DNA of 64,000 bases. Source: Glandiceps talaboti. Its lineage: Eukaryota > Hemichordata > Enteropneusta > Spengelidae. The notes beneath the pieces were generated by a model that worked only from the letters and a program-made list of their open reading frames with translations, made no database searches and had not been told where the DNA came from. The stretch covers positions 8,028,732 to 8,092,731 of the forward strand of contig NC_135561.1 of the NCBI RefSeq assembly GCF_964340395.1, written 5' to 3'. Positions 33,152 through 41,286 of the stretch are shown here, one piece after another. A program made the translations under genes and the position numbers. How positions within the stretch are numbered: position 1 is the stretch's first letter; the number at the start of each line of letters is the position of its first letter.

Positions 33152-36061
33152 TTGACCCGTTTAGTCAAAGGCCAGTCCAGTCCTTGTAATGGTATTCCCT
33201 CGTCTGCATCCCCTTTCAATGAGGATATGACAGAACGTGTGGACTCACCAAAGTTGCAGCAAATAAAAAATCAAGCTGAGCAAATTATAGCCTCTCATGC
33301 CAATGATGCTGATGAGGTGACAGTTTGTCAGTTGCAGTCAGGGTCAATGTACAGTATTCCAATTTCAGTACAGGGGCACTCAAGTTATGCTGTCATTGAC
33401 ACAGCTGCTGAAGTCACCATTATTTCAGATACGCTTTATAATAAGATCAAAGTTAAACCCCCAGTTATCAAATCAGTAACCATGCAAACTGCTGGTAGGG
33501 ATTTAAAGATGAAGGGTTTTATTATAGGTCCAGTAGAACTTGGATTAGGTAAAAGCTCTTTCTGGGAAAAGGTCTATGTCGCACCAATTGGGAATGAAAT
33601 GCTTTTGGGCTTAGATTTCCTTAAATCCAATGGGGCAAAATTAGATCTTTTAAATGGTAGACTTCAAATAGGGACTGAGATCATTAGCATGTCTTTTGAC
33701 AATAGGCCGGCACCACCTAGGATAGCAAAGGTCACTGTGACCCGTAGAACAGATATTCCCCCCAACTCAGTGGTAAGACTACCCTGTACCATTTCGGAGC
33801 AGATGTCTGACTACTTAGTTGAGCCGGTGGAAGGTCTGAAGGTTATGGTTCCCAAGACCTTGCATTCAGGAGGATCAATGCCAAAAATTTGTGTGGTTAA
33901 CCCGTCTGTGGAGCCAGTGGTTTTGCATAAAGGCAAGGTCATTGCACAGGCAGCCGAGGCTAACCACATTCCTTTTGAAAAGGCCCCGGAGCCAACATCA
34001 GAAACGATCACGGATTGGCAGATACCTGAACATCTACAAGATCTTTATGAAAGGTCTATATCCAACTTAAATCTGGAACAAGCGAAACAGGTAAAACAAT
34101 TACTGTATGAAAATTCAGATGTTTTCGCTAAGAATGACTTCGACCTTGGCAACTTTACGGCCCTTGAACACGAAATCGACACTGGTGATGCGAGGCCCAG
34201 TAAAGAGCGCATGAGGAGAACCCCCATGTGTTTTGCCAATGAGGAAGAAGCTCATTTAAATAAAATGTTAGATTCTAAGGTAATCCGTCCGTCGACTTCT
34301 GATTGGGCTTCCGCACCTGTTCTTGTAAGGAAGAGAGATGGAAGCGTCCGATGGTGCATTGACTATAGGTCTTTGAATCAAAACACCATGAAAGACGTAT
34401 TCCCCCTCCCACTTGTTGATGAGTGCTTTGATGCATTGTCGGGTCACTCTTGGTATACAAAATTAGATGCAAACTCGGCTTACTGGCAAGTTAAAATCAA
34501 TGCAGCCGATTGTAAGAAAACCGCTTTTACTACCAAGTACGGTTTATATGAATTTACTCGTATGCCATTTGGACTCTGCAATGCCCCAGCGACTTTTTCA
34601 AGGGTCATGAACTTAGTGCTAAGAGGGTTAGAATGGGACATTGTATTGGCATTTCTTGATGATATACTAGTGTTGGGCACTTGCTTTGAAAATCACCTGT
34701 GTAACCTCAGGATGGTATTTGAGCGACTGCGAGAGTTTCAATTAAAACTGAAGCCCCGCAAGTGTGAGCTATTTCAGAGACAAGTTGTCTTCCTAGGACG
34801 CATAGTGAAGGATGGTAAGGTCGAACTAGAACAGGAATCAATAAAAGTTATCAGGGACTGGCCCATTCCAAAGAATGTTAGGGGAGTCCAAAGATTCTTA
34901 GGCTTTGCCAACTATCACCGTGCTTTCATTAAAGATTTAGCCAAAATGGCCATTCCATTGTATTGTCTGACGGGTGAGAAGCCATTCAGTTGGGGCCAGG
35001 AGCATACTGATGCTTTTGAACAAATCAAATTAGCACTATCTTCGGCCCCCGTAATAACTCTCGCTAACCGTCAGGATCCATTCATTCTGGACACTGATGC
35101 TTCAGATTTTGCCATAGGTGCAGAACTTCTTCAGGTTCAAGACGGGGTGGAAAGGGTAGTTTCATATGGTAGCTATTCCTTGACAGCAGAGCAGAGGCGT
35201 TACTGCACTACTAGAAAAGAATTACTTGCAGTGATTAGGTTTACTCGGCAGTTTAAACACTACTTGCTGGGCAACTACTTCACTGTAAGAACGGACCATA
35301 ATAGTTTAACGTGGTTACTGCGCTTTAAGGAGCCACAAGGCCAAATAGCCAGATGGTTGGAAGAATTGAGTCAGTACCACTTAACTGTTCAACATCGTCC
35401 AGGTAGTAAGCATGTCAATGCTGATGCTCTCTCCCGCATGTACCATGACAACCCTTGTCCAGACTTTTCATTTCAGGTGAATCCAGAGAACCTTCCCTGT
35501 GGTGGATGTCCGTACTGCACTAGGGCTCACTGTAATTGGTACAAATTCCAGGAAGATGTGGATGACGTGATCCCTCTTGCAGCGGTGTCCCCCTTGGAAG
35601 AAGTTCTTAATGAACCTAAGTGTGAATTGGTAAGGCCTATGCAAGATTCTGTCACTTCTCAGGTAGGTGTCCATAATCATCATCCACTCTGGCCCTGGGA
35701 GCCTGACCAGAAAGTTAATTTGGACCCTGAGAGCATCTCTCAACCCAACGATAGTTTATACGATAGTTTATACCCTGATATTGACATAGTGAAAATATCT
35801 GAACCAGGCCCCCGACTTTGTGTAGTCACCAGATTTAGGGGGAAAAACACTGGTATGTCATTTCTGGGGTATCAGGATGTTGATATTGAGGAGGCCCAGG
35901 GGAAAGACCCAAATCTACAAGACCTTCTGCAATGGCTAAAAGTAGGAACAAAACCCAGGGATAAGGACATCTTTTTGGCTTCCCCTTCTAGGAAATACTA
36001 TTGGATAAATAGAGACCTTTTTTTACCTAGACGGCGGGGTTATAAAGAAAAAGGGAATTGA
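33152..36061 (+). CDS. Pol region: protease, reverse transcriptase, RNase H
   Basis: 969-residue ORF. An aspartic protease lies near residues 70-160, with the active-site motif IDTAAEVTII at about 81-90 and a later LLGLDFLKSNGA. Reverse transcriptase follows: WCIDYRSLNQNTMKDVFPLP, LDANSAYWQV, MPFGLCNAPATFSRVMN, and the catalytic FLDDILV motif with D503 and D504. RNase H shows ILDTDASDFAIGAEL, the TTRKELLAV glutamate and VRTDHNSLTWLL. The tail after RNase H carries a CGGCPYC.RAHC cysteine patch. The order and motifs are those of Ty3/gypsy Pol. The integrase is in the neighbouring ORF. Confidence 0.93.
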   Translation: MTRLVKGQSSPCNGIPSSASPFNEDMTERVDSPKLQQIKNQAEQIIASHANDADEVTVCQLQSGSMYSIPISVQGHSSYAVIDTAAEVTIISDTLYNKIKVKPPVIKSVTMQTAGRDLKMKGFIIGPVELGLGKSSFWEKVYVAPIGNEMLLGLDFLKSNGAKLDLLNGRLQIGTEIISMSFDNRPAPPRIAKVTVTRRTDIPPNSVVRLPCTISEQMSDYLVEPVEGLKVMVPKTLHSGGSMPKICVVNPSVEPVVLHKGKVIAQAAEANHIPFEKAPEPTSETITDWQIPEHLQDLYERSISNLNLEQAKQVKQLLYENSDVFAKNDFDLGNFTALEHEIDTGDARPSKERMRRTPMCFANEEEAHLNKMLDSKVIRPSTSDWASAPVLVRKRDGSVRWCIDYRSLNQNTMKDVFPLPLVDECFDALSGHSWYTKLDANSAYWQVKINAADCKKTAFTTKYGLYEFTRMPFGLCNAPATFSRVMNLVLRGLEWDIVLAFLDDILVLGTCFENHLCNLRMVFERLREFQLKLKPRKCELFQRQVVFLGRIVKDGKVELEQESIKVIRDWPIPKNVRGVQRFLGFANYHRAFIKDLAKMAIPLYCLTGEKPFSWGQEHTDAFEQIKLALSSAPVITLANRQDPFILDTDASDFAIGAELLQVQDGVERVVSYGSYSLTAEQRRYCTTRKELLAVIRFTRQFKHYLLGNYFTVRTDHNSLTWLLRFKEPQGQIARWLEELSQYHLTVQHRPGSKHVNADALSRMYHDNPCPDFSFQVNPENLPCGGCPYCTRAHCNWYKFQEDVDDVIPLAAVSPLEEVLNEPKCELVRPMQDSVTSQVGVHNHHPLWPWEPDQKVNLDPESISQPNDSLYDSLYPDIDIVKISEPGPRLCVVTRFRGKNTGMSFLGYQDVDIEEAQGKDPNLQDLLQWLKVGTKPRDKDIFLASPSRKYYWINRDLFLPRRRGYKEKGN

Positions 36062-36095
36062 TGACAATCTTGCAGTTCTGGTTGTCCCGGGAGCT

Positions 36096-37391
36096 ATGCA
36101 GACCGAACTTATCACATTACACCATGATATTCCGGCTGCTGGCCATCAGGGTATGACCAGAACAAAGGCCAAGGTGCAGGAAAAATACTTTTGGCATGGT
36201 ATGTCCAAGGATATCAACCACTTTATTTCTTCCTGCCCTATCTGCAATAAAAGCAAAAAACCAGTGAGGAAGGCTAAATGCCAACTCACCCAATATCATG
36301 CTGGTTCACCAATGGAAAGGGTTCATCTAGATTTTTTGGGACCATTACCTAAAACGACTGCGGGTAATGAATATATTCTCATGATGGTAGACCAATTCAC
36401 GAAATGGGTGGAATGTATTCCCCTGCCATCTCAGACTGCTGAGGTAACAGCCCAAGCAGCTGTGAATGGTTTCTTTTCACGTTTTGGCTACCCATTTGAG
36501 ATTTTTTCAGATCAAGGACCGAACTTCGAGAGTAAGCTGTTCACCGCAATCTGTGAAGTGTTGCAGATCCACAAAGCTAGGACAACACCATACAGACCAT
36601 CTGCCAATGGCCAAGTGGAGCGCTTCAACAGGACGCTCATGGATGCAGTAAGGTGTTTTGTCAGCAAATCTCAAACAGATTGGGATCTGTACTTGCCACA
36701 GATTGCAGGGGCCCTGAGGTCATGTGTTAATAGGAGTACTGGCTTCACACCAAACAAATTGATGTTGGGCCGTGAGATCAACCAGCCGGCGGACCTCATA
36801 TTCAACATCAAGGAGGAGGACACTGACTCCCCCCAAGGCCAGATCCAATATATCACTGACCTTGAGAGAGCCATACATACAGCACACGAAGTTGCCAGGT
36901 CCATTCTGAAATCCTCACAAGAGAGAATGAAAAGGGATTATGATTTGAGGGTAAACATGCATCCGTATAAGGTAGGTGATTATGTTTATATCCTCGAATC
37001 AGCAACAGCAAAGGGTAAGTCACGTAAACTTAGTCAACCTTGGAAAGGCCCTGGGCTAATCATCACTAAGTTAACCCCATACTTATATAAGATTAAGTTC
37101 CAGCGTGCCATCGTGACAGCAAACCATGACCGGATTAAATTATGCAAAAGTCGAGACAAACCCTCATGGATCTTAAGATTCAAAAATAATCTCAATAAGC
37201 ATAGCCAGGGTAAACCCTTAGTTTCTGATGCAAACGATACTGTGTTGTATTGCACATGCAGGAAGCCCTACAGAGGCGAATTCATGATACAGTGTGACAG
37301 CTGTTATGAGTGGTATCATGGGACCTGTGTGGCGGTAACCTCGCGTGAAGCTCAGAAAATTAAGGAGTACACTTGTCCGACGTGTAAATAA
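36096..37391 (+). CDS. Integrase with C-terminal PHD finger
   Basis: 431-residue ORF. The N-terminal zinc-binding HHCC module is seen in LHHDIPAAGHQGM and SSCPICNKSK. The catalytic core has D79 (HLDFLGPLP), D139 (FSDQGPNF) and E175 (NGQVERFNRTL); the last two are 35 residues apart, the classic DDE spacing. A GPY-like module follows (WKGPGLIITKLTPYLYKIKF). The final 46 residues, 386-431, form a complete C4HC3 PHD finger: C386, C388, C400, C403, H408, C411, C427 and C430. FMIQCDSCYEWYHGTCV closely resembles the PHD fingers of the KDM7/PHF8 family, which read H3K4me3. This sits where chromoviruses carry a chromodomain. Integrase joins element cDNA to host DNA; targeting by the PHD is inference. 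Confidence 0.93.
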   Translation: MQTELITLHHDIPAAGHQGMTRTKAKVQEKYFWHGMSKDINHFISSCPICNKSKKPVRKAKCQLTQYHAGSPMERVHLDFLGPLPKTTAGNEYILMMVDQFTKWVECIPLPSQTAEVTAQAAVNGFFSRFGYPFEIFSDQGPNFESKLFTAICEVLQIHKARTTPYRPSANGQVERFNRTLMDAVRCFVSKSQTDWDLYLPQIAGALRSCVNRSTGFTPNKLMLGREINQPADLIFNIKEEDTDSPQGQIQYITDLERAIHTAHEVARSILKSSQERMKRDYDLRVNMHPYKVGDYVYILESATAKGKSRKLSQPWKGPGLIITKLTPYLYKIKFQRAIVTANHDRIKLCKSRDKPSWILRFKNNLNKHSQGKPLVSDANDTVLYCTCRKPYRGEFMIQCDSCYEWYHGTCVAVTSREAQKIKEYTCPTCK

Positions 37392-37399
37392 TCTGTTGC

Positions 37400-40183
37400 A
37401 TGGAATTACCTTTATCCCTTAGAGACATATCACAAGAATTAAAAATGAACGACAACAGCCCAACAAAGAGGGATTGGCAGCAAGAAAGAGTGCCGGGAGC
37501 CAGCCGCAAGGAACAAGACCGAAAACCGGAAACCGGGGAGGAGGCCTTGCGGAGAGTGCAGCGGTCCACGAGGATGAAGGTCCTAATGACCTGGTCCAGA
37601 CTCACTGATGCACTCGCCACCTCCCCCCTAATTGAGAAAAAGCAGGCCCTAAAAGGTCAGTATCAAATAGCCAGGCGTGTTGGGAATTGGTACTGGGTTT
37701 CCAAGATCCGACAGGAAGCGGACTTGCGGCTGGGCATTGATCGTACTTGGATTGACGCCAATCTAATCCATACTAGCAGGCGTCAAATGAGGTGGCAAGA
37801 GACGCCTAAACCCAAAAAAAGGTATGTGGCTGACTACTCTGTCCCAGATGATGGCATGGTCAAAGATTATCGGACCAAGTTCCCAGAGATTGTGGAGAGC
37901 TGGCAGCGACCATCTGAGCACTCAGACCAGTCGCAAGGGGCAGCCCTTGAAGCTGTCCTGCCAGTAGTCCATAATCAAAAGGAACTGCCACCAGAGGGGA
38001 CAGATGTAGCACAGATGGATCACTCGGGGTTGGTTCCCTCTTTTGAGGACAGCCGGCCTCTGGGTGACCCATCAGCGCTGGAGGAACACCTTTCCCTCGC
38101 AGCGGCTGCCCCCCTTGAGGAGGTAGTTGAGGCGAGTGAGGGAGGCTGCTTCCTACCGGCCAGCCATGAAATTGAGGATGAGATGCCTGCACTGGAGGGC
38201 CCCTCTTCCCCGCCCTCGGTTGCCATTCCCAATAGGGAGGAGTTTCCGATGGGTTGGGAGAGTGGAGTCATTTCAGCTGAGGACTCTTCTCAAAGGGTAA
38301 GGCGTAGGAGGAGGAGGTCTCGGGGAACAGCCAGAGAGAAGCGGGGGCGTAGGGCAAGGGCTTTAGCTTCCCCCCCTACAATGGTTTCATCCCAAAGGTT
38401 AACTGAAGGGCAGCCTGAAGTAACCAGAGGGATTAGTAAATCACGTAGGCGTAGGAGGAAGAAAAACCCTGGTCAGACAAACCCAAGAGTCAGTTCTGAG
38501 GTGAGCCCCCCTGTGGGGACTCCCAAGGAAAGGGCCATTTCTCCAGGACGGAAGTTCTCTGAGATGAAAGTCACATTTCGTAGTGAGGGTGAGGTTGGAC
38601 CTCGCAGGGTGACGGTTGGCAAAGGCCGGTCGAACCCAGCAGAACCCAGCCCCCTCACACACCCTCCTCAGACACGAGGCAGGATGCCCCCGGGCACTGT
38701 CCTTTGTCCAATTCCAGAGTGTGGGGAGAAATGCAAAAAATTGAAGGAACACATGTTCCTTAAGCATATTCCCCCAGCACTTTGGGAGAGTGACCACCCA
38801 ATGGTCAGGAACAAGGTGTCCTCTGCACTGAGGATGTTGCGTGACTGCATATTGGGTGAGGGCAGGCCAGGGTCAGACCCTGCTGTTGAACTGGTGTCCC
38901 TCCTCAAAAGCGCGGAACATCTGCGCATACCAGCAGGCGCGTTGATCACGGACAATTACCTTCCAGTGATGCGCCGGTTGTGTATGGAGTTTGGATGGGC
39001 TCCCATCCCACAAAGGTTCACACTGAGCCCACCAAACTCCCCTGCCGTGTTGGTTCATTGGAGGGTAATATTGACACTCTTGTTGTTTCTTACAGAGGAG
39101 CAACGGGCAGCATTTGCAACCATGTTTGGTGAGCCTGTATCGGTTGGCCAACTGGTAAGAATGACTGCCTCGCCTTCTGTAATGTCACAACGAGGGGGTC
39201 AACCGCGATCCGCGCGATCCGCAACCGTCAGTGCGCCGCCAGTAGAGGGAGAGAGGAGTGCACGGGCGAATGTGGTGGAGCAAGCTACACCAGCTCCCCC
39301 TTCGCAGGGTGTAAGTGTGCCCGGTCAAAGTTTGAGGGGTTCGTTGCCACCCGCACGACTGAGAGCGTACGATTCACATTTCCACTTGGATCGTATCCTG
39401 TCAGCCTGGCGGACTGGCCAGCGTCGCCCCTCTAATTCTGATGAGGTAGTCTCGGCACCCTCAGTACCCAAACCAAAACATATGGTAGAGGTATTGGGTG
39501 GTGTCGAGGTTTACTGTGACCCCGGGTCATACCCAACTCTGCCTTCCGCCAACAACCGTTGGAAGGTAGCGGTTGGAATACATCCAAAGCATGCCGGTAG
39601 GGTGGCACCCCAGTCATTACATCGACTGAGGGAACTGGTCCGATCGCCCCATGTGGCAGCTCTAGGGGAGGTCGGATTAGACTGGTCCGTAGCCCAAAAA
39701 AAATGGCAGGATCAGGAAGTCGTCCTATGCCAGGCATTGCAAATGTGCACCCCAGGGAAACCCTTGGTTTTACACCTCCGGGGAGCAAGCAGTGATGTAT
39801 GTGCGGCAGGACCAAGCCAGAGGGCCCTACAATTAGTTAGGACCCACTGTGACTTGGCCCAACCCATACACCTGCACTGTTTCCTGGGCTCACCAGCATT
39901 GGTGAGGCAGTGGACTGAGGCGTTCCCTCACTGCTACTTTGGTTATACAGCCATGGTAAGTAGATTCTCCCCCCTTCAGAAGGAAGCCCTCAGGGTGGTG
40001 CCGGGGAATCGCCTCCTCATAGAGACTGATTCGCCATACCTCCCTGTACCGGGTAACCCAAGGCTAAACACTCCTATCTATATTGGAGATGTGGCCGCCT
40101 TGGTAGCCGACTGCCGTGGGATCACACTTGCACAAGTGCTAGATCTCACGGTAAGGAACACCAGGCACCTGTATGGCTTCTAG
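37400..40183 (+). CDS. Accessory ORF: C2H2 finger plus TatD-type nuclease domain
   Basis: 927-residue ORF in the env position, starting 9 bp after the integrase ORF. Residues 1-150 are basic and unrecognised. Residues about 300-360 hold two arginine/lysine clusters (RRRRRRSRG and RRRRRKK) that look like nuclear signals. A zinc finger at C436, C441, H451 and H456 has the pattern CPIPECGEKCKKLKEHMFLK. Residues about 655-927 are a full TatD domain: DSHFHLD with H660 and H662, VAVGIHPKHA, ALGEVGLDW with E757, VLHLRGAS with H792, IHLHCFLGS with H826, and LLIETDSPYLPVPGNPRLN with D877. These are the metal-binding residues of TatD metallo-dependent DNases (3'-exonuclease or AP-nuclease type). No signal peptide or membrane segment is visible, so it is not an envelope. 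Its role in the element is unknown. Confidence 0.9.
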   Translation: MELPLSLRDISQELKMNDNSPTKRDWQQERVPGASRKEQDRKPETGEEALRRVQRSTRMKVLMTWSRLTDALATSPLIEKKQALKGQYQIARRVGNWYWVSKIRQEADLRLGIDRTWIDANLIHTSRRQMRWQETPKPKKRYVADYSVPDDGMVKDYRTKFPEIVESWQRPSEHSDQSQGAALEAVLPVVHNQKELPPEGTDVAQMDHSGLVPSFEDSRPLGDPSALEEHLSLAAAAPLEEVVEASEGGCFLPASHEIEDEMPALEGPSSPPSVAIPNREEFPMGWESGVISAEDSSQRVRRRRRRSRGTAREKRGRRARALASPPTMVSSQRLTEGQPEVTRGISKSRRRRRKKNPGQTNPRVSSEVSPPVGTPKERAISPGRKFSEMKVTFRSEGEVGPRRVTVGKGRSNPAEPSPLTHPPQTRGRMPPGTVLCPIPECGEKCKKLKEHMFLKHIPPALWESDHPMVRNKVSSALRMLRDCILGEGRPGSDPAVELVSLLKSAEHLRIPAGALITDNYLPVMRRLCMEFGWAPIPQRFTLSPPNSPAVLVHWRVILTLLLFLTEEQRAAFATMFGEPVSVGQLVRMTASPSVMSQRGGQPRSARSATVSAPPVEGERSARANVVEQATPAPPSQGVSVPGQSLRGSLPPARLRAYDSHFHLDRILSAWRTGQRRPSNSDEVVSAPSVPKPKHMVEVLGGVEVYCDPGSYPTLPSANNRWKVAVGIHPKHAGRVAPQSLHRLRELVRSPHVAALGEVGLDWSVAQKKWQDQEVVLCQALQMCTPGKPLVLHLRGASSDVCAAGPSQRALQLVRTHCDLAQPIHLHCFLGSPALVRQWTEAFPHCYFGYTAMVSRFSPLQKEALRVVPGNRLLIETDSPYLPVPGNPRLNTPIYIGDVAALVADCRGITLAQVLDLTVRNTRHLYGF

Positions 40184-40326
40184 AACGAGGGTAGCCTTTC
40201 TATTCCACCAGTGGGGAAAGTTGGGCTGTGGCAGCAAATAGGCGAATAGGGAACATCCAGAATTCCAACACCCTGGGCTGACCGATTAAAATTAGTAGGG
40301 GCATGGCAAAGAAAAAAAAGAAGAGA

Positions 40327-40357
<31 letters not shown>

Positions 40358-40423
40358 TTAAAATAGAATGGGATGGTGTCGGAGGAACAATTTCCCCCCC
40401 TCCCCAGTTGGGCCTTTTTCATT

Positions 40424-40437
40424 AGGACGGGGGAGAG
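40424..40437 (+). promoter_or_regulatory. Putative polypurine tract
   Basis: AGGACGGGGGAGAG lies directly before the 3' LTR, as expected for the plus-strand primer of an LTR retrotransposon. A (TA)n run at about 40328-40352 lies upstream in the same untranslated tail. Confidence 0.7.
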
Positions 40438-40725
40438 TGTGGTATTTGCCGACTACTGTCCTGCTGACAGTCCACAGGCCCCTGTGCAGCTGTCAGCCAG
40501 GTGGCGGATGGCGCCCTCTGTGCCAGAAGTCACAATGCCATCCGGATCGGCAAATACCGGCACTCGAAGGACAGACAGCAAAGTGAAAACAAGTAAGTAA
40601 TTACGCTCCGTGTGATATATTTATGTGTGGCAATTTTAGTGTGTAAATTGGTGTGACTAAATATATTGGTTGGGCTACAAGCCGTGCTGTTCAAAGTAAC
40701 TTTACCCTAAAGGGAAATTACTTCA
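40438..40725 (+). repeat. 3' LTR (288 bp)
   Basis: Same length and, by eye, same sequence as the 5' LTR. It is followed by ATGG at 40726-40729, matching ATGG at 29414-29417. Confidence 0.95.
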
Positions 40726-40994
40726 ATGGTGGTACGTAAAAAAGTCAACAAAATGTGGCTAAAAATTCATTACATTTATCAGAAAAAAAGTTAGCATAAT
40801 GTTTGCGAACAAAACCAACTTTCTTTAACAAAGAATTATGAGTCTATATGTTATAAAGAAAGCATTATATTTTAAATAAAGCTTTTAGTAATCTTGTTTC
40901 TGATTTCTAACTGTAACACACAATATAGAAGGTTTTTGCTGTCAAAGTCTGTTTGGTACCAATGCATCCATGGTGATGACCTCGACAGTCAAGG

Positions 40995-41245
40995 TCAGAG
41001 GTCATCAAGAATACTGTCAAGGTCATCATCCACAGTAAACTCTACCCTGTTATTCATACATGGCTTTATTGTATCAGGTTTTGGTTGGTTTTGATTTCTA
41101 TAATTCACTGGTCTCTTGCTGTTGGCAATAAAAGCAGCTGATTCAACAGCCTGAAAATTATCATCATGAAGTTTTCCAGTTTGTACTACTACACTATCTG
41201 TTCTTGTTGTTGCCGTTGTTGTTGTTGTTGTTGTTGTTGGTCTCG

Positions 41246-41286
<41 letters not shown>

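Larger units (their letters stand above)
29418..40725 (+). mobile_element. Ty3/gypsy-class LTR retrotransposon with HhH, PHD and TatD modules
   Basis: An 11.3-kb element bounded by two direct 288-bp repeats (29418-29705 and 40438-40725) that begin TG, end CA and look identical by eye, with a 4-bp ATGG duplication outside them (29414-29417 and 40726-40729). Between them lie a primer-binding-like site, a 1.4-kb leader, a gag ORF, protease/RT/RNase H, an integrase with terminal PHD finger, an accessory zinc-finger plus TatD ORF, and a purine tract before the 3' LTR. Domain order PR-RT-RH-IN puts it in Ty3/gypsy (Metaviridae). It looks whole or nearly whole; the coding part is carried by several long ORFs with about one or two frame changes between them, which may be normal for the family. 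LTR identity means a very recent insertion. No envelope-like protein is seen. Confidence 0.95.

Noticed and set aside
38441-39815. Long antisense open frames inside the accessory ORF
   Set aside because: They are complement shadows of a GC-richer coding region and show no motif.
37400-40183. Envelope gene of an errantivirus
   Set aside because: The position fits, but there is no signal peptide, no membrane segment and no furin-like site; the domain is TatD.
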